A stretch of DNA of 57,284 bases from Roseovarius sp. GTDB lineage: Bacteria; Pseudomonadota; Alphaproteobacteria; Rhodobacterales; Rhodobacteraceae. The notes under the pieces are model-generated. The model saw nothing but the letters and a program-made list of their open reading frames with translations, searched no databases and had not been told where the DNA came from. The DNA is taken from positions 1 to 57,284 of the forward strand of contig NZ_JALUXE010000010.1 of assembly GCF_027019125.1 (NCBI RefSeq). Reading direction: 5' to 3'. Shown here piece after piece: positions 17,683 through 26,633 of the stretch (within the stretch, counting starts at the first letter, position 1; each line of letters opens with the position of its first letter). A program made the translations under genes and the position numbers.

Positions 17683-18513
17683 CTAGACCGAGCGGGCGCG
17701 CAGCGGTCGGCCATCGGGCAGCGAGATATTGGCCACCTGTTCGGAAATCGGATCATTGACGAGGGGATGCGCCTGGGCGCGGAAATCCTCGGGGTTGCGC
17801 ATTTTCTGCCAGCGGTTGCCGACATAGACCTCGAGCCCGGAAAAGGCGGCCTTGTAGCCCATCTTGGGGCTGCCGGGCACCCAATAGCCGAGGTAGACGT
17901 AAGGCAGGTCATTCTCGCGGGCGATGTCGATGTGATCGAGGATCACATAGGTGCCGAGCGAGGCGCTGATCCGGTCGGGGTCGTAAAAGGAATAGACCAT
18001 GCTGACCCCGTCATCGAGGATATCGGTCAGGCAGACGGCGGTCAGCGCGCCGCTTTCGGCGTCGGCATATTCCACGACGCGGGTGCGGATGGGGGTTTCC
18101 TCGACCATGGCGGCGAATTCGAACGTGTCCATATCGGCCATGCCGCCGGTCGCGTGGCGGCATTCGAGATAGCGGCGAAACAGGCTGTATTGTTCCTCGG
18201 TCGCCCAGGGCGAGGTGGCCCGCCGCTTGAGGCCCGCGTTGCGGCGCAGGGTGCGGCGCTGGCTCTTGGAGGGGGTGAATTCGGCCACGTTGATGCGCGC
18301 CGAGAGACAGGCGGCGCAATCGGCGCAGGAGGGGCGGTAGAGCACGTTCTGCGAGCGGCGAAAGCCCTGTTTCGACAGCCCGTCATTGAGGCGCTGCGCA
18401 CCTTCGCCTTGCAGCGCGGTAAAGAGCTTGCGCTCCATACGGCCCGGCAGATAGGGGCAGGGTTGCGGCGCCGTCACATAGAACTGGGGCGCGATGGGAA
18501 GGGTATGCCGCAT
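17683..18513 (-). CDS. bpt: Aspartate/glutamate leucyltransferase (arginyltransferase family)
   Basis: A cytoplasmic aminoacyl-tRNA-protein transferase of 276 residues. It moves leucine (Bpt) from its tRNA onto N-terminal Asp or Glu of proteins, marking them for ClpSAP under the N-end rule. The N-terminal cysteine cluster is clear ([12 protein letters not shown]), with RPSCADC typical of the family, then [11 protein letters not shown] and the C-terminal acyltransferase core ([18 protein letters not shown]). Length is normal. It is the last of three tandem minus-strand genes after the YbaK and RDD genes. Confidence 0.93.
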   Translation of the reverse strand: MRHTLPIAPQFYVTAPQPCPYLPGRMERKLFTALQGEGAQRLNDGLSKQGFRRSQNVLYRPSCADCAACLSARINVAEFTPSKSQRRTLRRNAGLKRRATSPWATEEQYSLFRRYLECRHATGGMADMDTFEFAAMVEETPIRTRVVEYADAESGALTAVCLTDILDDGVSMVYSFYDPDRISASLGTYVILDHIDIARENDLPYVYLGYWVPGSPKMGYKAAFSGLEVYVGNRWQKMRNPEDFRAQAHPLVNDPISEQVANISLPDGRPLRARSV

Positions 18514-18588
18514 GGTTGATCCGAACTCTCTCTTGGGCGGACGATAACAACGATAAAGCGCCCCGCCAAGAGGCTTGTCATGGGGGCG

Positions 18589-19038
18589 TTACATGGCGGC
18601 GCGGCGGTTGATCGCAACGCAGCCCATCACCCGGTCGGTCAGGCCCTGCGCACGTTCGCCCGTGAGCATGAGCACGATCGAGATGACCTGAAGGATCGGG
18701 ATGGCCAGCGACACGGTAAAGCCCAGCGTGTGCAGGAAAGCCTGAGACAAATCAAACCGCACGCCGGTCGCATCGCGGAATTCGATGGCCGCAAGCCGCA
18801 TGCCCCAGGTGGCCGAGCCGTTGGCGAGGGTCACGACCCGGTAGGCAAACCCCACCACGGTCATCAGGATGGGAAAGAAGAAAATCCCGGTGAAGGCGGT
18901 CAAGGGCACGATGAGAAGGCTGAGACCGATGATCACGACCGTATCGACGACAAAGGCCAGGAGCCGCTTGAGCGGCACATCGGCATAGAACTCCGGCTGG
19001 GTGTCGGGATTGGGCAGGCGCCAGCTTGTGTCGGTCAT
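18589..19038 (-). CDS. RDD-family membrane protein
   Basis: A small inner-membrane protein of 149 residues. It carries the family start of a charged segment then RLLAFVVDTVVIIGLSLL, a second segment (TAFTGIFFFPILMTVVGFA) and a third around LHTLGFTVSLAIPILQVISIV. The RDD signature is relaxed (KRLLAFVVD for RDxx). Role is not known; some relatives move ions. The ATG at 19038 is preceded by AAGGACAAAGACC. It lies between ybaK-like and bpt genes, same strand. Confidence 0.85.
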   Translation of the reverse strand: MTDTSWRLPNPDTQPEFYADVPLKRLLAFVVDTVVIIGLSLLIVPLTAFTGIFFFPILMTVVGFAYRVVTLANGSATWGMRLAAIEFRDATGVRFDLSQAFLHTLGFTVSLAIPILQVISIVLMLTGERAQGLTDRVMGCVAINRRAAM

Positions 19039-19094
19039 GGTCTTTGTCCTTGTTGCGCCCTCAAGGTTGGGGGCGCGGGCGGGCATTGCAAGGG

Positions 19095-19562
19095 TCAGGC
19101 GGTGAATTCCGCAAGGGTCGCGCCGGAAATCTCGAGGAGGCGCGCGGGATCAATGCCGAAGAGATGCCGGGGCGTGCCTGCGGCGGCCCAGACCGTCGGA
19201 AAGGTCAGAAGGTGCGGATCGAAGAAAGCGCGCGGCGGGGTGAGATGGCCCAAGGGGGCCACGCCGCCGATGGCAAAGCCGGTCTGCGCGCGGATGAGGG
19301 CGGCATCGGCCTTGCCCAGCGGTTCCCCTGCCAGCGCCGAGGCGCGGGTATCATCGACACGGTTTGCGCCGGAGGTCACAAAGAGCAGCGCCGCGCCGCT
19401 GGTTTCGCCGCGAAACATGATGGATTTGGCGATTTGCGCGATGGTGCAGCCCACGAGGTCGGCCGCCATTTGCGCCGTGGTGGCATCCCCGATCTCTTGT
19501 GGGGTGATGTCGAGCCCCGCTGTTTGCAGGGCCAAGGTCACACGTCTGAGGCTCTTGCTCAT
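19095..19562 (-). CDS. YbaK/EbsC-family aminoacyl-tRNA deacylase
   Basis: A cytoplasmic hydrolase of 155 residues that removes wrongly attached amino acids from tRNA (Cys-tRNA-Pro and similar in relatives). Family features visible are the conserved lysine in IAKSIMFRG and the GGVAPLGH stretch. The ATG at 19562 has GGAG six bases upstream; the frame extends seven codons higher without a signal. It is divergent from glnE, 78 bases apart. Confidence 0.9.
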   Translation of the reverse strand: MSKSLRRVTLALQTAGLDITPQEIGDATTAQMAADLVGCTIAQIAKSIMFRGETSGAALLFVTSGANRVDDTRASALAGEPLGKADAALIRAQTGFAIGGVAPLGHLTPPRAFFDPHLLTFPTVWAAAGTPRHLFGIDPARLLEISGATLAEFTA

Positions 19563-19640
19563 GATCTTCTCCGATTTTTTCACAGTATTTCAGGCGCGTG
19601 GGGCATTGACCAGCCTCGCGCGGCTTGTATCACTCGGGAC

Positions 19641-22427
19641 ATGAATTTTCTTGATCGCCTCACCCGCTTGCCGCGCGCCTTTGATCCAGCCGAGGGAGAG
19701 GAGGCGCGTGCTGTCTTGCCCGGTCTTGACCCCAGGCTGTCGGATCTGCTGGCGGGGGCGGCAGGGTGCAGCCCGTTTCTGAAATCGCTGATCCTGCAAG
19801 AGGCGGCGTGGCTGGGGGGGGCGTTTGACGATCCCGAGGCGGCCTTGGCCGATCTCGTCGAGGCGTTGAAGGAGACCCCGGCCGAGCGTCTGGGCTCTGC
19901 GCTGCGCGAGGGCAAGCGGCGCGTGGCGTTGATTGCCGGGCTGGCCGATCTGGGCGGCGTCTGGCCGCTGGAAGAGGTTACGGGGCATCTGACGGAGTTT
20001 GCCGATCTGGCCTGTGATCTGGCGCTGAAAGCGGCGCTGGCGGCAGAGATCAAGCGCGGCAAGCTGCCGGGGATGACCGAGGCGGAAATCGCCACGGGGG
20101 CCGGCATGGTGGTGCTGGCCATGGGCAAGATGGGCGCGCATGAGCTGAATTACAGCTCTGACATCGACCTTATCTGCCTCTTTGACGAAACGCGGCTGGC
20201 GCGCGAGGATTTCCACGAGGCGCGCGCCGCCTATGTGCGGGCCACGCGCAAGATGTCGGCGATGCTGAATGATCGCACCGCCGAGGGCTATGTGTTTCGC
20301 ACCGATCTGCGGTTGCGCCCGGATTCGGGGGTGACACCCGTCTGTATGGCGATGGCCGCCGCCGAGACCTATTACGAGAGCCTGGGGCGCACATGGGAAC
20401 GCGCGGCCTATATCAAGGCGCGGCCCTGCGCGGGGGATCTGGCGGCGGGCGAGCGGTTCTTGGCCACGCTCAAGCCCTTTGTCTGGCGCAAGCATCTGGA
20501 TTTTGCCGCCATCGAGGATGCCCATAACATGCGGCTCGCCATTCGCGAGCACAAGGGTCTGGGCGGATCGCTCTGCCTTGAGGGGCACAACATGAAGCTG
20601 GGGCGCGGCGGGATCCGCGAGATCGAGTTCTTTACCCAGACCCGGCAGTTGATCGCGGGCGGGCGCGATGCCGATCTGCGGGTGCGTGGCACGGTCGCGG
20701 GGTTGGCACGGCTGGCGGAAAAGGGGTGGGTGCCCGAGGCGGCGGCAGAAACGCTGACCGGGCATTATCGTTTTCACCGCGAGGTCGAACACCGGGTGCA
20801 GATGTTGCGCGATGCGCAGACCCATTTGCTGCCCAATTCGGCAGAGGAGTTTGACCGGCTGGCGGCCTTCATGGGCCGTGACACGTCCGAGTTGCGCGCC
20901 GAGATCGTGGCGCGGCTGACCGAGGTGCATGATCTGATCGAAGGGTTTTTCCGCCCCGAAGAGGCACCGGCGACACCAGAGGCGGCCGAGGCGCTGAATG
21001 GCGATGTGATTGCCCGCTGGCCGAGTTACCCGGCGCTGCGGTCGGATCGGGCGGTGCAGATCTTCAAGCGGTTGAAGCCTGATATTCTGGGGCGGCTGGC
21101 GCGCACCGCGCATCCCAACGAGGCGCTGTTGGCGTTTGACGGGTTTCTGGCAGGGTTGCCCGCCGGGGTGCAGGTGTTTTCGCTGTTCGAGGCCAATCCG
21201 CAGTTGATTGATCTGCTGGTCGATATTGTCGGCACGGCGCCCGCGCTGGCCGCGCATCTGTCGCGCAATGCGGGGGTGTTCGACGCTGTGATCGCGGGGG
21301 ATTTCTTTGCCGATTGGCCGGGGCAGGCGGCGCTTGAGGCGGATCTCGTGGCGCGGATGGCGGCGGAGACCGATTACGAGCGCGCGCTCGATGCGGCGCG
21401 GCGCTGGCGCAAGGAGTGGCATTTCCGGATCGGGGTGCATCATCTGCGCGGGTTGACGGGGGCCGACCGGGCGGCGGCGCAATATGCCGATCTGGCGGGT
21501 GCTGCGATTACGGGCATCTGGCCGATGGTTCTGGCGCAATTCGCGGAGAAGCATGGTGCGCCCCCGGGGCGTGGTGCCGTGGTGCTGGGCATGGGATCGC
21601 TGGGCGCGGCGCGGCTCAATGCCGGGTCGGATCTTGATCTCATCGTGATCTATGACGCGGGCGAGGCTGAAAGCTCGGATGGGCGCAGACCCTTGGCCGC
21701 ACGGCCCTATTATGCGCGCCTCACACAGGCGATGATCACGGCGCTGACGGCACCCATGGCCGAGGGGCGGCTCTACGAGGTGGATATGCGGCTGCGCCCA
21801 TCGGGCAATCAGGGGCCGGTGGCGACGAGTTGGCCGAGTTTCCAGAGCTATCAGCAGGAGGAGGCCTGGACCTGGGAGCATCTGGCGCTGACACGGGCGC
21901 GGGTGATCACGGGCGAGGCAGGGCTGGCGCGGGATGTCGAGGCATTCCGCGAGCGGTTGATTGCCGAGAAGGGTGACCCCGAGGCGGTGCTCGAGGCGGT
22001 GGCCGAAATGCGCGCGCGCGTGGCGAGCGCCAAGGCGCCTGCCGGGCCATGGGATGCCAAGCTGGGGGCGGGGCGGCTCTTGGAATTGGAGCTGGTGTCG
22101 CAGGCGGGCAATCTGATGGCCGGGCAGGCGGCGCGCGATGTGACCTCCGGCTTTGCCGGTGGTGTCGCAATCGGCTGGCTGAGTGACGGGGATGGCGCAG
22201 CGCTTGGCGCGGCTTATGCGCTTTGCTGGCGCGTGCAGATGGTGGCGCGGTTGATCAGCGACAAGCCGCTCGAGCCCGAGCGTATGGGCGAAGGCGGGGC
22301 GGCGTTCCTGCTGCGCGAGACCGAGCAAGAGGGGCTGGCGATGTTGCAGGAGCGTCTGGAAACGCTGTGCCAACGCGCGGCGCAGGTGATGGATGCGGCG
22401 CTGATGCGCCTGCCCAAGGGACGATGA
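19641..22427 (+). CDS. glnE: Bifunctional glutamine synthetase adenylyltransferase/deadenylylase GlnE
   Basis: A large cytoplasmic enzyme of 928 residues that adenylylates (inactivates) or deadenylylates glutamine synthetase in answer to PII signals. Both nucleotidyltransferase domains are present, each with its GxG..Dx D motif: GKMGAHELNYSSDIDL at about 162-177 and GMGSLGAARLNAGSDLDL near 650-667, followed by the regulatory helices. Length is normal. Translation begins at the ATG at 19641 (MNFLDRLTRLPRAF); the open frame above it is not coding. The next small gene follows within four bases. Confidence 0.97.
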   Translation: MNFLDRLTRLPRAFDPAEGEEARAVLPGLDPRLSDLLAGAAGCSPFLKSLILQEAAWLGGAFDDPEAALADLVEALKETPAERLGSALREGKRRVALIAGLADLGGVWPLEEVTGHLTEFADLACDLALKAALAAEIKRGKLPGMTEAEIATGAGMVVLAMGKMGAHELNYSSDIDLICLFDETRLAREDFHEARAAYVRATRKMSAMLNDRTAEGYVFRTDLRLRPDSGVTPVCMAMAAAETYYESLGRTWERAAYIKARPCAGDLAAGERFLATLKPFVWRKHLDFAAIEDAHNMRLAIREHKGLGGSLCLEGHNMKLGRGGIREIEFFTQTRQLIAGGRDADLRVRGTVAGLARLAEKGWVPEAAAETLTGHYRFHREVEHRVQMLRDAQTHLLPNSAEEFDRLAAFMGRDTSELRAEIVARLTEVHDLIEGFFRPEEAPATPEAAEALNGDVIARWPSYPALRSDRAVQIFKRLKPDILGRLARTAHPNEALLAFDGFLAGLPAGVQVFSLFEANPQLIDLLVDIVGTAPALAAHLSRNAGVFDAVIAGDFFADWPGQAALEADLVARMAAETDYERALDAARRWRKEWHFRIGVHHLRGLTGADRAAAQYADLAGAAITGIWPMVLAQFAEKHGAPPGRGAVVLGMGSLGAARLNAGSDLDLIVIYDAGEAESSDGRRPLAARPYYARLTQAMITALTAPMAEGRLYEVDMRLRPSGNQGPVATSWPSFQSYQQEEAWTWEHLALTRARVITGEAGLARDVEAFRERLIAEKGDPEAVLEAVAEMRARVASAKAPAGPWDAKLGAGRLLELELVSQAGNLMAGQAARDVTSGFAGGVAIGWLSDGDGAALGAAYALCWRVQMVARLISDKPLEPERMGEGGAAFLLRETEQEGLAMLQERLETLCQRAAQVMDAALMRLPKGR

Positions 22428-22430
22428 GAG

Positions 22431-22715
22431 ATGACGCGTGATCCGATGGACCCCAAGGGGTTGATCTACGAATCCTACCGGATCGAGGGGATTACCGAGC
22501 CGGAGTGCCGGTCGGTGTTCCTTGATTGGGCGCTGTCGCTGCCGGTGGGGCAGGAGGTACAGGGCGCGATTGCCGAGATGGTCGCGCACTATGGCGGCGA
22601 GCATCCGGACCACCCGATGACCCGTGTCTTGCGGGAGGGGTTGGTCAGCGCCGCCCCGGCGCGCAGGCGGGGGGGATGGCGTTCGCGTCCGCGCGAGGGC
22701 GAAGGGCAAAGCTGA
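22431..22715 (+). CDS. Hypothetical protein following glnE
   Basis: A 94-residue protein beginning four bases after the glnE stop and so probably cotranslated with it. The middle reads IEGITEPECRSVFLDWALSL and GGEHPDHPMTRVLREGL; the C-terminal 20 residues are basic. I have seen this kind of short gene after glnE in Rhodobacteraceae but do not know a function. No signal peptide or membrane segment. Confidence 0.7.
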   Translation: MTRDPMDPKGLIYESYRIEGITEPECRSVFLDWALSLPVGQEVQGAIAEMVAHYGGEHPDHPMTRVLREGLVSAAPARRRGGWRSRPREGEGQS

Positions 22716-22851
22716 TCTTGCGTGTTCTTGCAAGGAAATGCTCTCGCCCCGGTGGCGTCTGACACTGTAAAACACCGAGTTTGTCTAAAATGCGCCCTAA
22801 TTCGGCGTCATCCATAGGTTGCGAATTTAGGCACAGCCCATGGAGGAACAC

Positions 22852-23481
22852 ATGAGCTATTTGAGATTTATCGCTGTGGCGATCATGGGATTGGGCCTGT
22901 CGGCCTGCGGCAGCGTCGATACGGCAACCCGGAATGCTCCCTTGGAGGGGCCCTCGCTACAGGCGGCGGCGGTGCCGTTGGATATTCAGCAAATTCGGGT
23001 CAACGTGCCCAAGTCGCTCAAGGTCTCGGAGGCCAACAGCTATTACCCCATGGGTGATATCGTCTGGCGCGAGGACGCGCCGGGGGATCGCCATGCGCAG
23101 GTCAAGGCGATTTTCGAGGCGGCGTTGACGCGCGGTGTCGGCGGCGGCGTCCCGGGCGGGATTCCCGCGGTGCTCGATGTTCAGGTGACGCGGTTTCATG
23201 CGCTGAGCGAGAAGGCGCGCTATACCATCGGCGGCATGCATACGATCCAGTTTACCGTGACTCTGCGCAATCCGGAAACCGGGGTGCCCTATGGCCCGGC
23301 CAAGCCGGTCAAGGCCAGTTTCAAGGCCTATGGCGGGCAGGTGGCGATTGACGCGGAGCGGCGTGGTCAGACTCAGAAGGTGCGGATCACCGATCATCTG
23401 GTGAAGGTGATCCGGGGCGAACTGGGGCTGCCGGCGCACCCCGAGAGCGATCTCGTTGCGGCGCTGAGCGTCGGCCAGTAA
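22852..23481 (+). CDS. Putative outer-membrane or periplasmic lipoprotein (DUF6778-like)
   Basis: A 209-residue protein with a lipoprotein signal: MSYLRFIAVAIMGLGLSACG, lipobox LSAC, cleavage before Cys19. The mature part has no motif I recognise with certainty; it resembles a Rhodobacteraceae family (DUF6778). The start is ATG at 22852, with GGAGG a few bases upstream; an in-frame ATG at 22840 lies above that site. It sits between glnE and an RNA methyltransferase gene whose start lies in a hairpin. Confidence 0.8.
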   Translation: MSYLRFIAVAIMGLGLSACGSVDTATRNAPLEGPSLQAAAVPLDIQQIRVNVPKSLKVSEANSYYPMGDIVWREDAPGDRHAQVKAIFEAALTRGVGGGVPGGIPAVLDVQVTRFHALSEKARYTIGGMHTIQFTVTLRNPETGVPYGPAKPVKASFKAYGGQVAIDAERRGQTQKVRITDHLVKVIRGELGLPAHPESDLVAALSVGQ

Positions 23482-23512
23482 ATCTGATCTTTTCCAAGAG
23501 CTGCAAACGGCG

Positions 23513-23541
23513 TAAGGGGGCGGTATGACACCGCCCCCTTA
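23513..23541 (+). promoter_or_regulatory. Perfect 12-bp hairpin enclosing the methyltransferase start codon
   Basis: TAAGGGGGCGGT pairs fully with ACCGCCCCCTTA across a loop ATGAC, so the annotated ATG at 23525 lies in the loop and the GGGGG ribosome-binding site in the stem. It is either a control on translation or a terminator of the upstream lipoprotein gene (no T-run, however) with the true start later, for instance the GTG at 23546. Confidence 0.6.
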
Positions 23542-24721
23542 TCCTGTGATCCGCCTTCGCCCGAATGTCGAGCCGCGCGCCATCCGTCATGGTGCGCCTT
23601 GGGTATTCGATAATGAAATCGTGACCGATCGGCGCACCAAGGCGCTGGCGGCGGGCACAATTGCCCTTCTGGAAGATGCCGACCGCGCGCCTCTGGGTTT
23701 GGTCGCGGTCAACATGGCCTCGAAGATCATGGCCCGGATGATGGAGCGCGATGTGAGCGTGGCCATCGACCGCGCCTGGCTGGTGGCGCGTCTGACCCGT
23801 GCCTTTGAGATGCGCGCGCGGTTGCATGAGGCGCCCTATTACCGGCTGGTGCATGCCGAGGCGGACGGGTTGCCCGGTGTGGTCATCGACCGCTTTGACG
23901 ATATTGCCGTCATTCAGCCAAACGCGGCCTGGGCCGAGGCGATGCTGGAGGATCTGGTATCGGCGGTCCAAGAGGTGACAGGCGTCGGAACCGTGCTCAA
24001 GAACGCCGGGGGCCGGGCGCGGGGCCTGGAAGGGCTTGACGATCAGAGCGCGGTTCTGGCGGGGGCGGCGCCCGAGGGGCCGTTGCCGGTGCCGATGAAC
24101 GGTGCCATTTACATGGCCGATCTTCTGGGCGGGCAAAAGACGGGTTTGTTCTATGACCAACGCCCCAATCACGCCTTTGCGGCGAGGTTGGCGCGCGGTG
24201 CGCGGGTGCTCGACGTCTTTAGCCATGTTGGCGGGTTTTCCCTGGCGGCCCTGGCGGCGGGGGCGGAACATGCGCTGGCGGTCGATGGATCGGAGCCGGC
24301 GTTGGGCCTTGCGGCGCAGGGCGCGGCGCGCATGGGGCTGGCCGAGCGGTTGCAGACGCGGCGCGGCGATGCCTTTGACGTGATGGAGGCGCTGGCCACC
24401 GAGGGCGCGCAGTTCGACGTTGTGATCTGCGATCCACCCGCCTTTGCGCCCAGCAAGCAGGCGCTGGAAAAGGGGCTGCGCGCCTATGAGCGTGTGGCGC
24501 GGCTGGCGACGCCATTGGTGGCGCCGGGTGGATACCTGGGGCTGTGTTCCTGTTCGCATGCGGCGGATCTGTCCAAGTTTCGGTCTGCCTGCACGCGCGG
24601 GATCGGGCGCGCCGGGCGGTCGGGGCCGCTCATCCACACCGGATTTGCCGGGCCGGATCATCCGTTGCATCCCAATCTGGCGGAATCGGGGTATCTCAAG
24701 GCGCTGTTCTATCGGCTATGA
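23525..24721 (+). CDS. Class I SAM-dependent RNA methyltransferase (RSP_2647 family, RlmI-like)
   Basis: A 398-residue enzyme with an N-terminal PUA-like RNA-binding part (RAIRHGAPWVFDNEIV) and a C-terminal Rossmann methyltransferase domain. Seen motifs: DVFSHVGGFSLAALAAGA (SAM-binding loop), DPPAFAPSK (motif IV) and LCSCSHAA (motif VI cysteine), as in the RlmI 23S rRNA m5C methyltransferases. The likely target is a ribosomal RNA cytosine, inferred from the family. Its stop overlaps the next start (ATGA), so it is coupled with the PIN protein. Start: ATG at 23525, inside the hairpin described separately; a GTG at 23546 is the alternative. Confidence 0.88.
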   Translation: MTPPPYPVIRLRPNVEPRAIRHGAPWVFDNEIVTDRRTKALAAGTIALLEDADRAPLGLVAVNMASKIMARMMERDVSVAIDRAWLVARLTRAFEMRARLHEAPYYRLVHAEADGLPGVVIDRFDDIAVIQPNAAWAEAMLEDLVSAVQEVTGVGTVLKNAGGRARGLEGLDDQSAVLAGAAPEGPLPVPMNGAIYMADLLGGQKTGLFYDQRPNHAFAARLARGARVLDVFSHVGGFSLAALAAGAEHALAVDGSEPALGLAAQGAARMGLAERLQTRRGDAFDVMEALATEGAQFDVVICDPPAFAPSKQALEKGLRAYERVARLATPLVAPGGYLGLCSCSHAADLSKFRSACTRGIGRAGRSGPLIHTGFAGPDHPLHPNLAESGYLKALFYRL

Positions 24722-25260
24722 AGGTGCTGCTGGATACCTGCGTGATCTATCCCACGGTGATGCGGGAAATGATCCTGGGGGTCGCGGCAGGTGGTGCATT
24801 CGAGCCGCTCTGGTCGGAGCGGATCATCGGCGAATGGCTGCGCGCCGTGGTCAAACTCGGGCCGGGGGCCGAGGCGCAGGCGGCGGGTGAGGCGGCGCTC
24901 ATGGCGGCACGCTGGCCGCGTGCGCGTGTGAGTTATCCGCCTTCTCTGGAGGCGCGGCTGTGGTTGCCTGATCCGGCGGACCGGCATGTGCTGGCGGCAG
25001 CGATTGCGGGGTCTGCCGACGGTATCCTTACCCTGAACGCCCGCGATTTTCCGCGTCACACCCTGGCCGAAGAGGGGGTGTGGCGGGCGGATCCCGATGG
25101 CTTTCTGCACGGCATATGGCAGGCGCAACCGGCGCTGGTGGCAAAGGTGGCCGAGGAGGTGCTGGAGAAGGCGCGGGCGCTGTCGACAGGCGATTGGCAG
25201 CTGCGCGCACTGTTGAAAAAGGCCAAGTTACCGCGTCTGGCCAAGGCGCTTGCGGCCTGA
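24718..25260 (+). CDS. PIN-domain protein (RSP_2648 family)
   Basis: A 180-residue PIN-type nuclease domain protein: acidic site at D6 (MKVLLDTCVIYPTVM), then a conserved E near SERIIGEWLRAV, and aspartates in DPADRHVLAAAIAGSADGILTLNARDF. The ATG overlaps the stop of the methyltransferase by four bases, so the two are made together. This fixed pair is conserved in Rhodobacteraceae from my recollection. It has no antitoxin partner, so a role in RNA processing fits better than a toxin. The exact substrate is unknown. Confidence 0.85.
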   Translation: MKVLLDTCVIYPTVMREMILGVAAGGAFEPLWSERIIGEWLRAVVKLGPGAEAQAAGEAALMAARWPRARVSYPPSLEARLWLPDPADRHVLAAAIAGSADGILTLNARDFPRHTLAEEGVWRADPDGFLHGIWQAQPALVAKVAEEVLEKARALSTGDWQLRALLKKAKLPRLAKALAA

Positions 25261-25271
25261 TCCAGGCAGCA

Positions 25272-26456
25272 TCAGCGGACCAAGCTGCGCATGCCCTGAT
25301 CGAGCCCTTCGAGGGTCATGGGGACCATGCGATCCTCGAAAATCTCGCGGATCATGGCGATGGACTGGGTGTAGTCCCACTCGGCGCGCGGCACGGGGTT
25401 GATCCAGAGATGATCCGGCCATTGGCTGCGCGCGCGGGAGAGCCAGACCTGCCCCGCTTCGGCGTTCCAATGTTCATTGGCCCCGCCGGGATAGGCGATT
25501 TCATAGGGGGACATGCTGGCATCGCCCACGAAGATGCATTTGTAATCCGGGCCATAGGTACGCAGCACGTCCTGGGTCGGGGTTTGCGCGTTCCAGCGGC
25601 GGGCATTGTCGCGCCAGACACCCTCATACAGGCAGTTGTGGAAATAGTAATATTCAAGGTGTTTGAATTCGGCGCGGGCGGCGCTGAACAGCTCCTCCAC
25701 CACCTTGATATGTGGGTCCATCGAGCCGCCGACATCGAGAAAGAGCAGCACCTTGACCGCATTGCGCCGCTCTGGCCGGGTCTGCACGTCGAGATAGCCA
25801 TGTTCGGCGGTGGCGCGGATGGTGCCGTCGAGATCAAGCTCTTCGGCTGCCCCGTCGCGCGCCCATTTGCGCAGGCGTTTGAGCGCCACCTTGATGTTGC
25901 GGGTGCCCAGTTCGACCGAATCGTCGAGATTGCGGAACTCGCGCTTGTCCCAGACCTTGACCGCGCGGCGGTGGCGGCTTTGGTCCTGACCGATGCGCAC
26001 GCCTTCGGGGTTGTAGCCATAGGCCCCGAAGGGTGAGGTGCCCGCCGTGCCGATCCATTTGGAGCCGCCCTGATGGCGGCCCTGCTGCTCTTTGAGGCGC
26101 TCGCGCAGGGTATCCATCAGTTTCTCGAACCCGCCGAGTGCCTCGATTTCGGCGCGCTCTTCGGGCGTCAGGTGCTTTTCGGCCAGTTTCTGCAGCCATT
26201 CGGCGGGCAGGTCGACGGCATCGAGCACGTCCTGGGCGGTGATTGCCTCGAGCCCGGAAAAGCTGGCGGAAAAGGCCTGATCGAAGCGGTCGATATGGCG
26301 TTCGTCTTTGACCATGGCGCTGCGGGCGAGGTAATAGAATCCCTCGACATCATAGGTGACAAGGCCACGGCCCATCGCCTCGAGAAAGGTCAGGTATTCG
26401 CGCAAGGAGACCGGCAGGCCCGCGCGTCTGAGGTTCTCGAAGAACGGCAGAAACAT
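25272..26456 (-). CDS. VWA-domain protein, CoxE-like
   Basis: A 394-residue protein with an N-terminal helical region (MFLPFFENLRRAGLPVSLRE) and a C-terminal von Willebrand A fold. The metal site reads LLFLDVGGSMDPH; the first Ser of the usual DxSxS is Gly, but such changes recur in this family. CoxE-like proteins pair with a MoxR ATPase to mature or activate a target complex. Here the MoxR gene is four genes upstream on the same strand, with a lipoprotein and a small membrane protein between. No Cox/carbon monoxide dehydrogenase genes are in view, so the client is unknown. Confidence 0.88.
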   Translation of the reverse strand: MFLPFFENLRRAGLPVSLREYLTFLEAMGRGLVTYDVEGFYYLARSAMVKDERHIDRFDQAFSASFSGLEAITAQDVLDAVDLPAEWLQKLAEKHLTPEERAEIEALGGFEKLMDTLRERLKEQQGRHQGGSKWIGTAGTSPFGAYGYNPEGVRIGQDQSRHRRAVKVWDKREFRNLDDSVELGTRNIKVALKRLRKWARDGAAEELDLDGTIRATAEHGYLDVQTRPERRNAVKVLLFLDVGGSMDPHIKVVEELFSAARAEFKHLEYYYFHNCLYEGVWRDNARRWNAQTPTQDVLRTYGPDYKCIFVGDASMSPYEIAYPGGANEHWNAEAGQVWLSRARSQWPDHLWINPVPRAEWDYTQSIAMIREIFEDRMVPMTLEGLDQGMRSLVR

Positions 26457-26462
26457 CGCGGA

Positions 26463-26630
26463 TCAGAGCGCGTTGCGGTGGATGATCAGCGTTGCAAAGA
26501 GGCCGACAAGGGAGAAGATCAGCGCGTAGACAAAGGCATATTGCAGAATATCCGCCAGCTTGCCCTTGCGCCGCCGTGCCAGGAGCGCGCCGGTGAGCGC
26601 GCCCAATAGTGCCCCGATGATTACGATCAT
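26463..26630 (-). CDS. Small two-segment membrane protein
   Basis: A 55-residue protein missed by ordinary size limits. It reads MIVIIGALLGALTGALLARR, a charged link (RKGKLADILQ) and a second hydrophobic stretch (YAFVYALIFSLVGLFATLII) ending HRNAL. It starts 3 bases after the DUF2927 gene stop and ends 6 bases before the VWA gene start, so it is within one operon with them. Function unknown; likely inner-membrane part of the MoxR/VWA set. Confidence 0.8.
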   Translation of the reverse strand: MIVIIGALLGALTGALLARRRKGKLADILQYAFVYALIFSLVGLFATLIIHRNAL

Positions 26631-26633
26631 GCC

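Noticed and set aside
19590..22775. A 1061-codon open frame on the minus strand
   Set aside because: It is antisense to glnE, whose two catalytic domains are unmistakable.
24718..25260. PIN protein as a VapC-type toxin
   Set aside because: There is no VapB-like antitoxin gene; it is cotranslated with an RNA methyltransferase in a conserved setting and is longer than a typical VapC.
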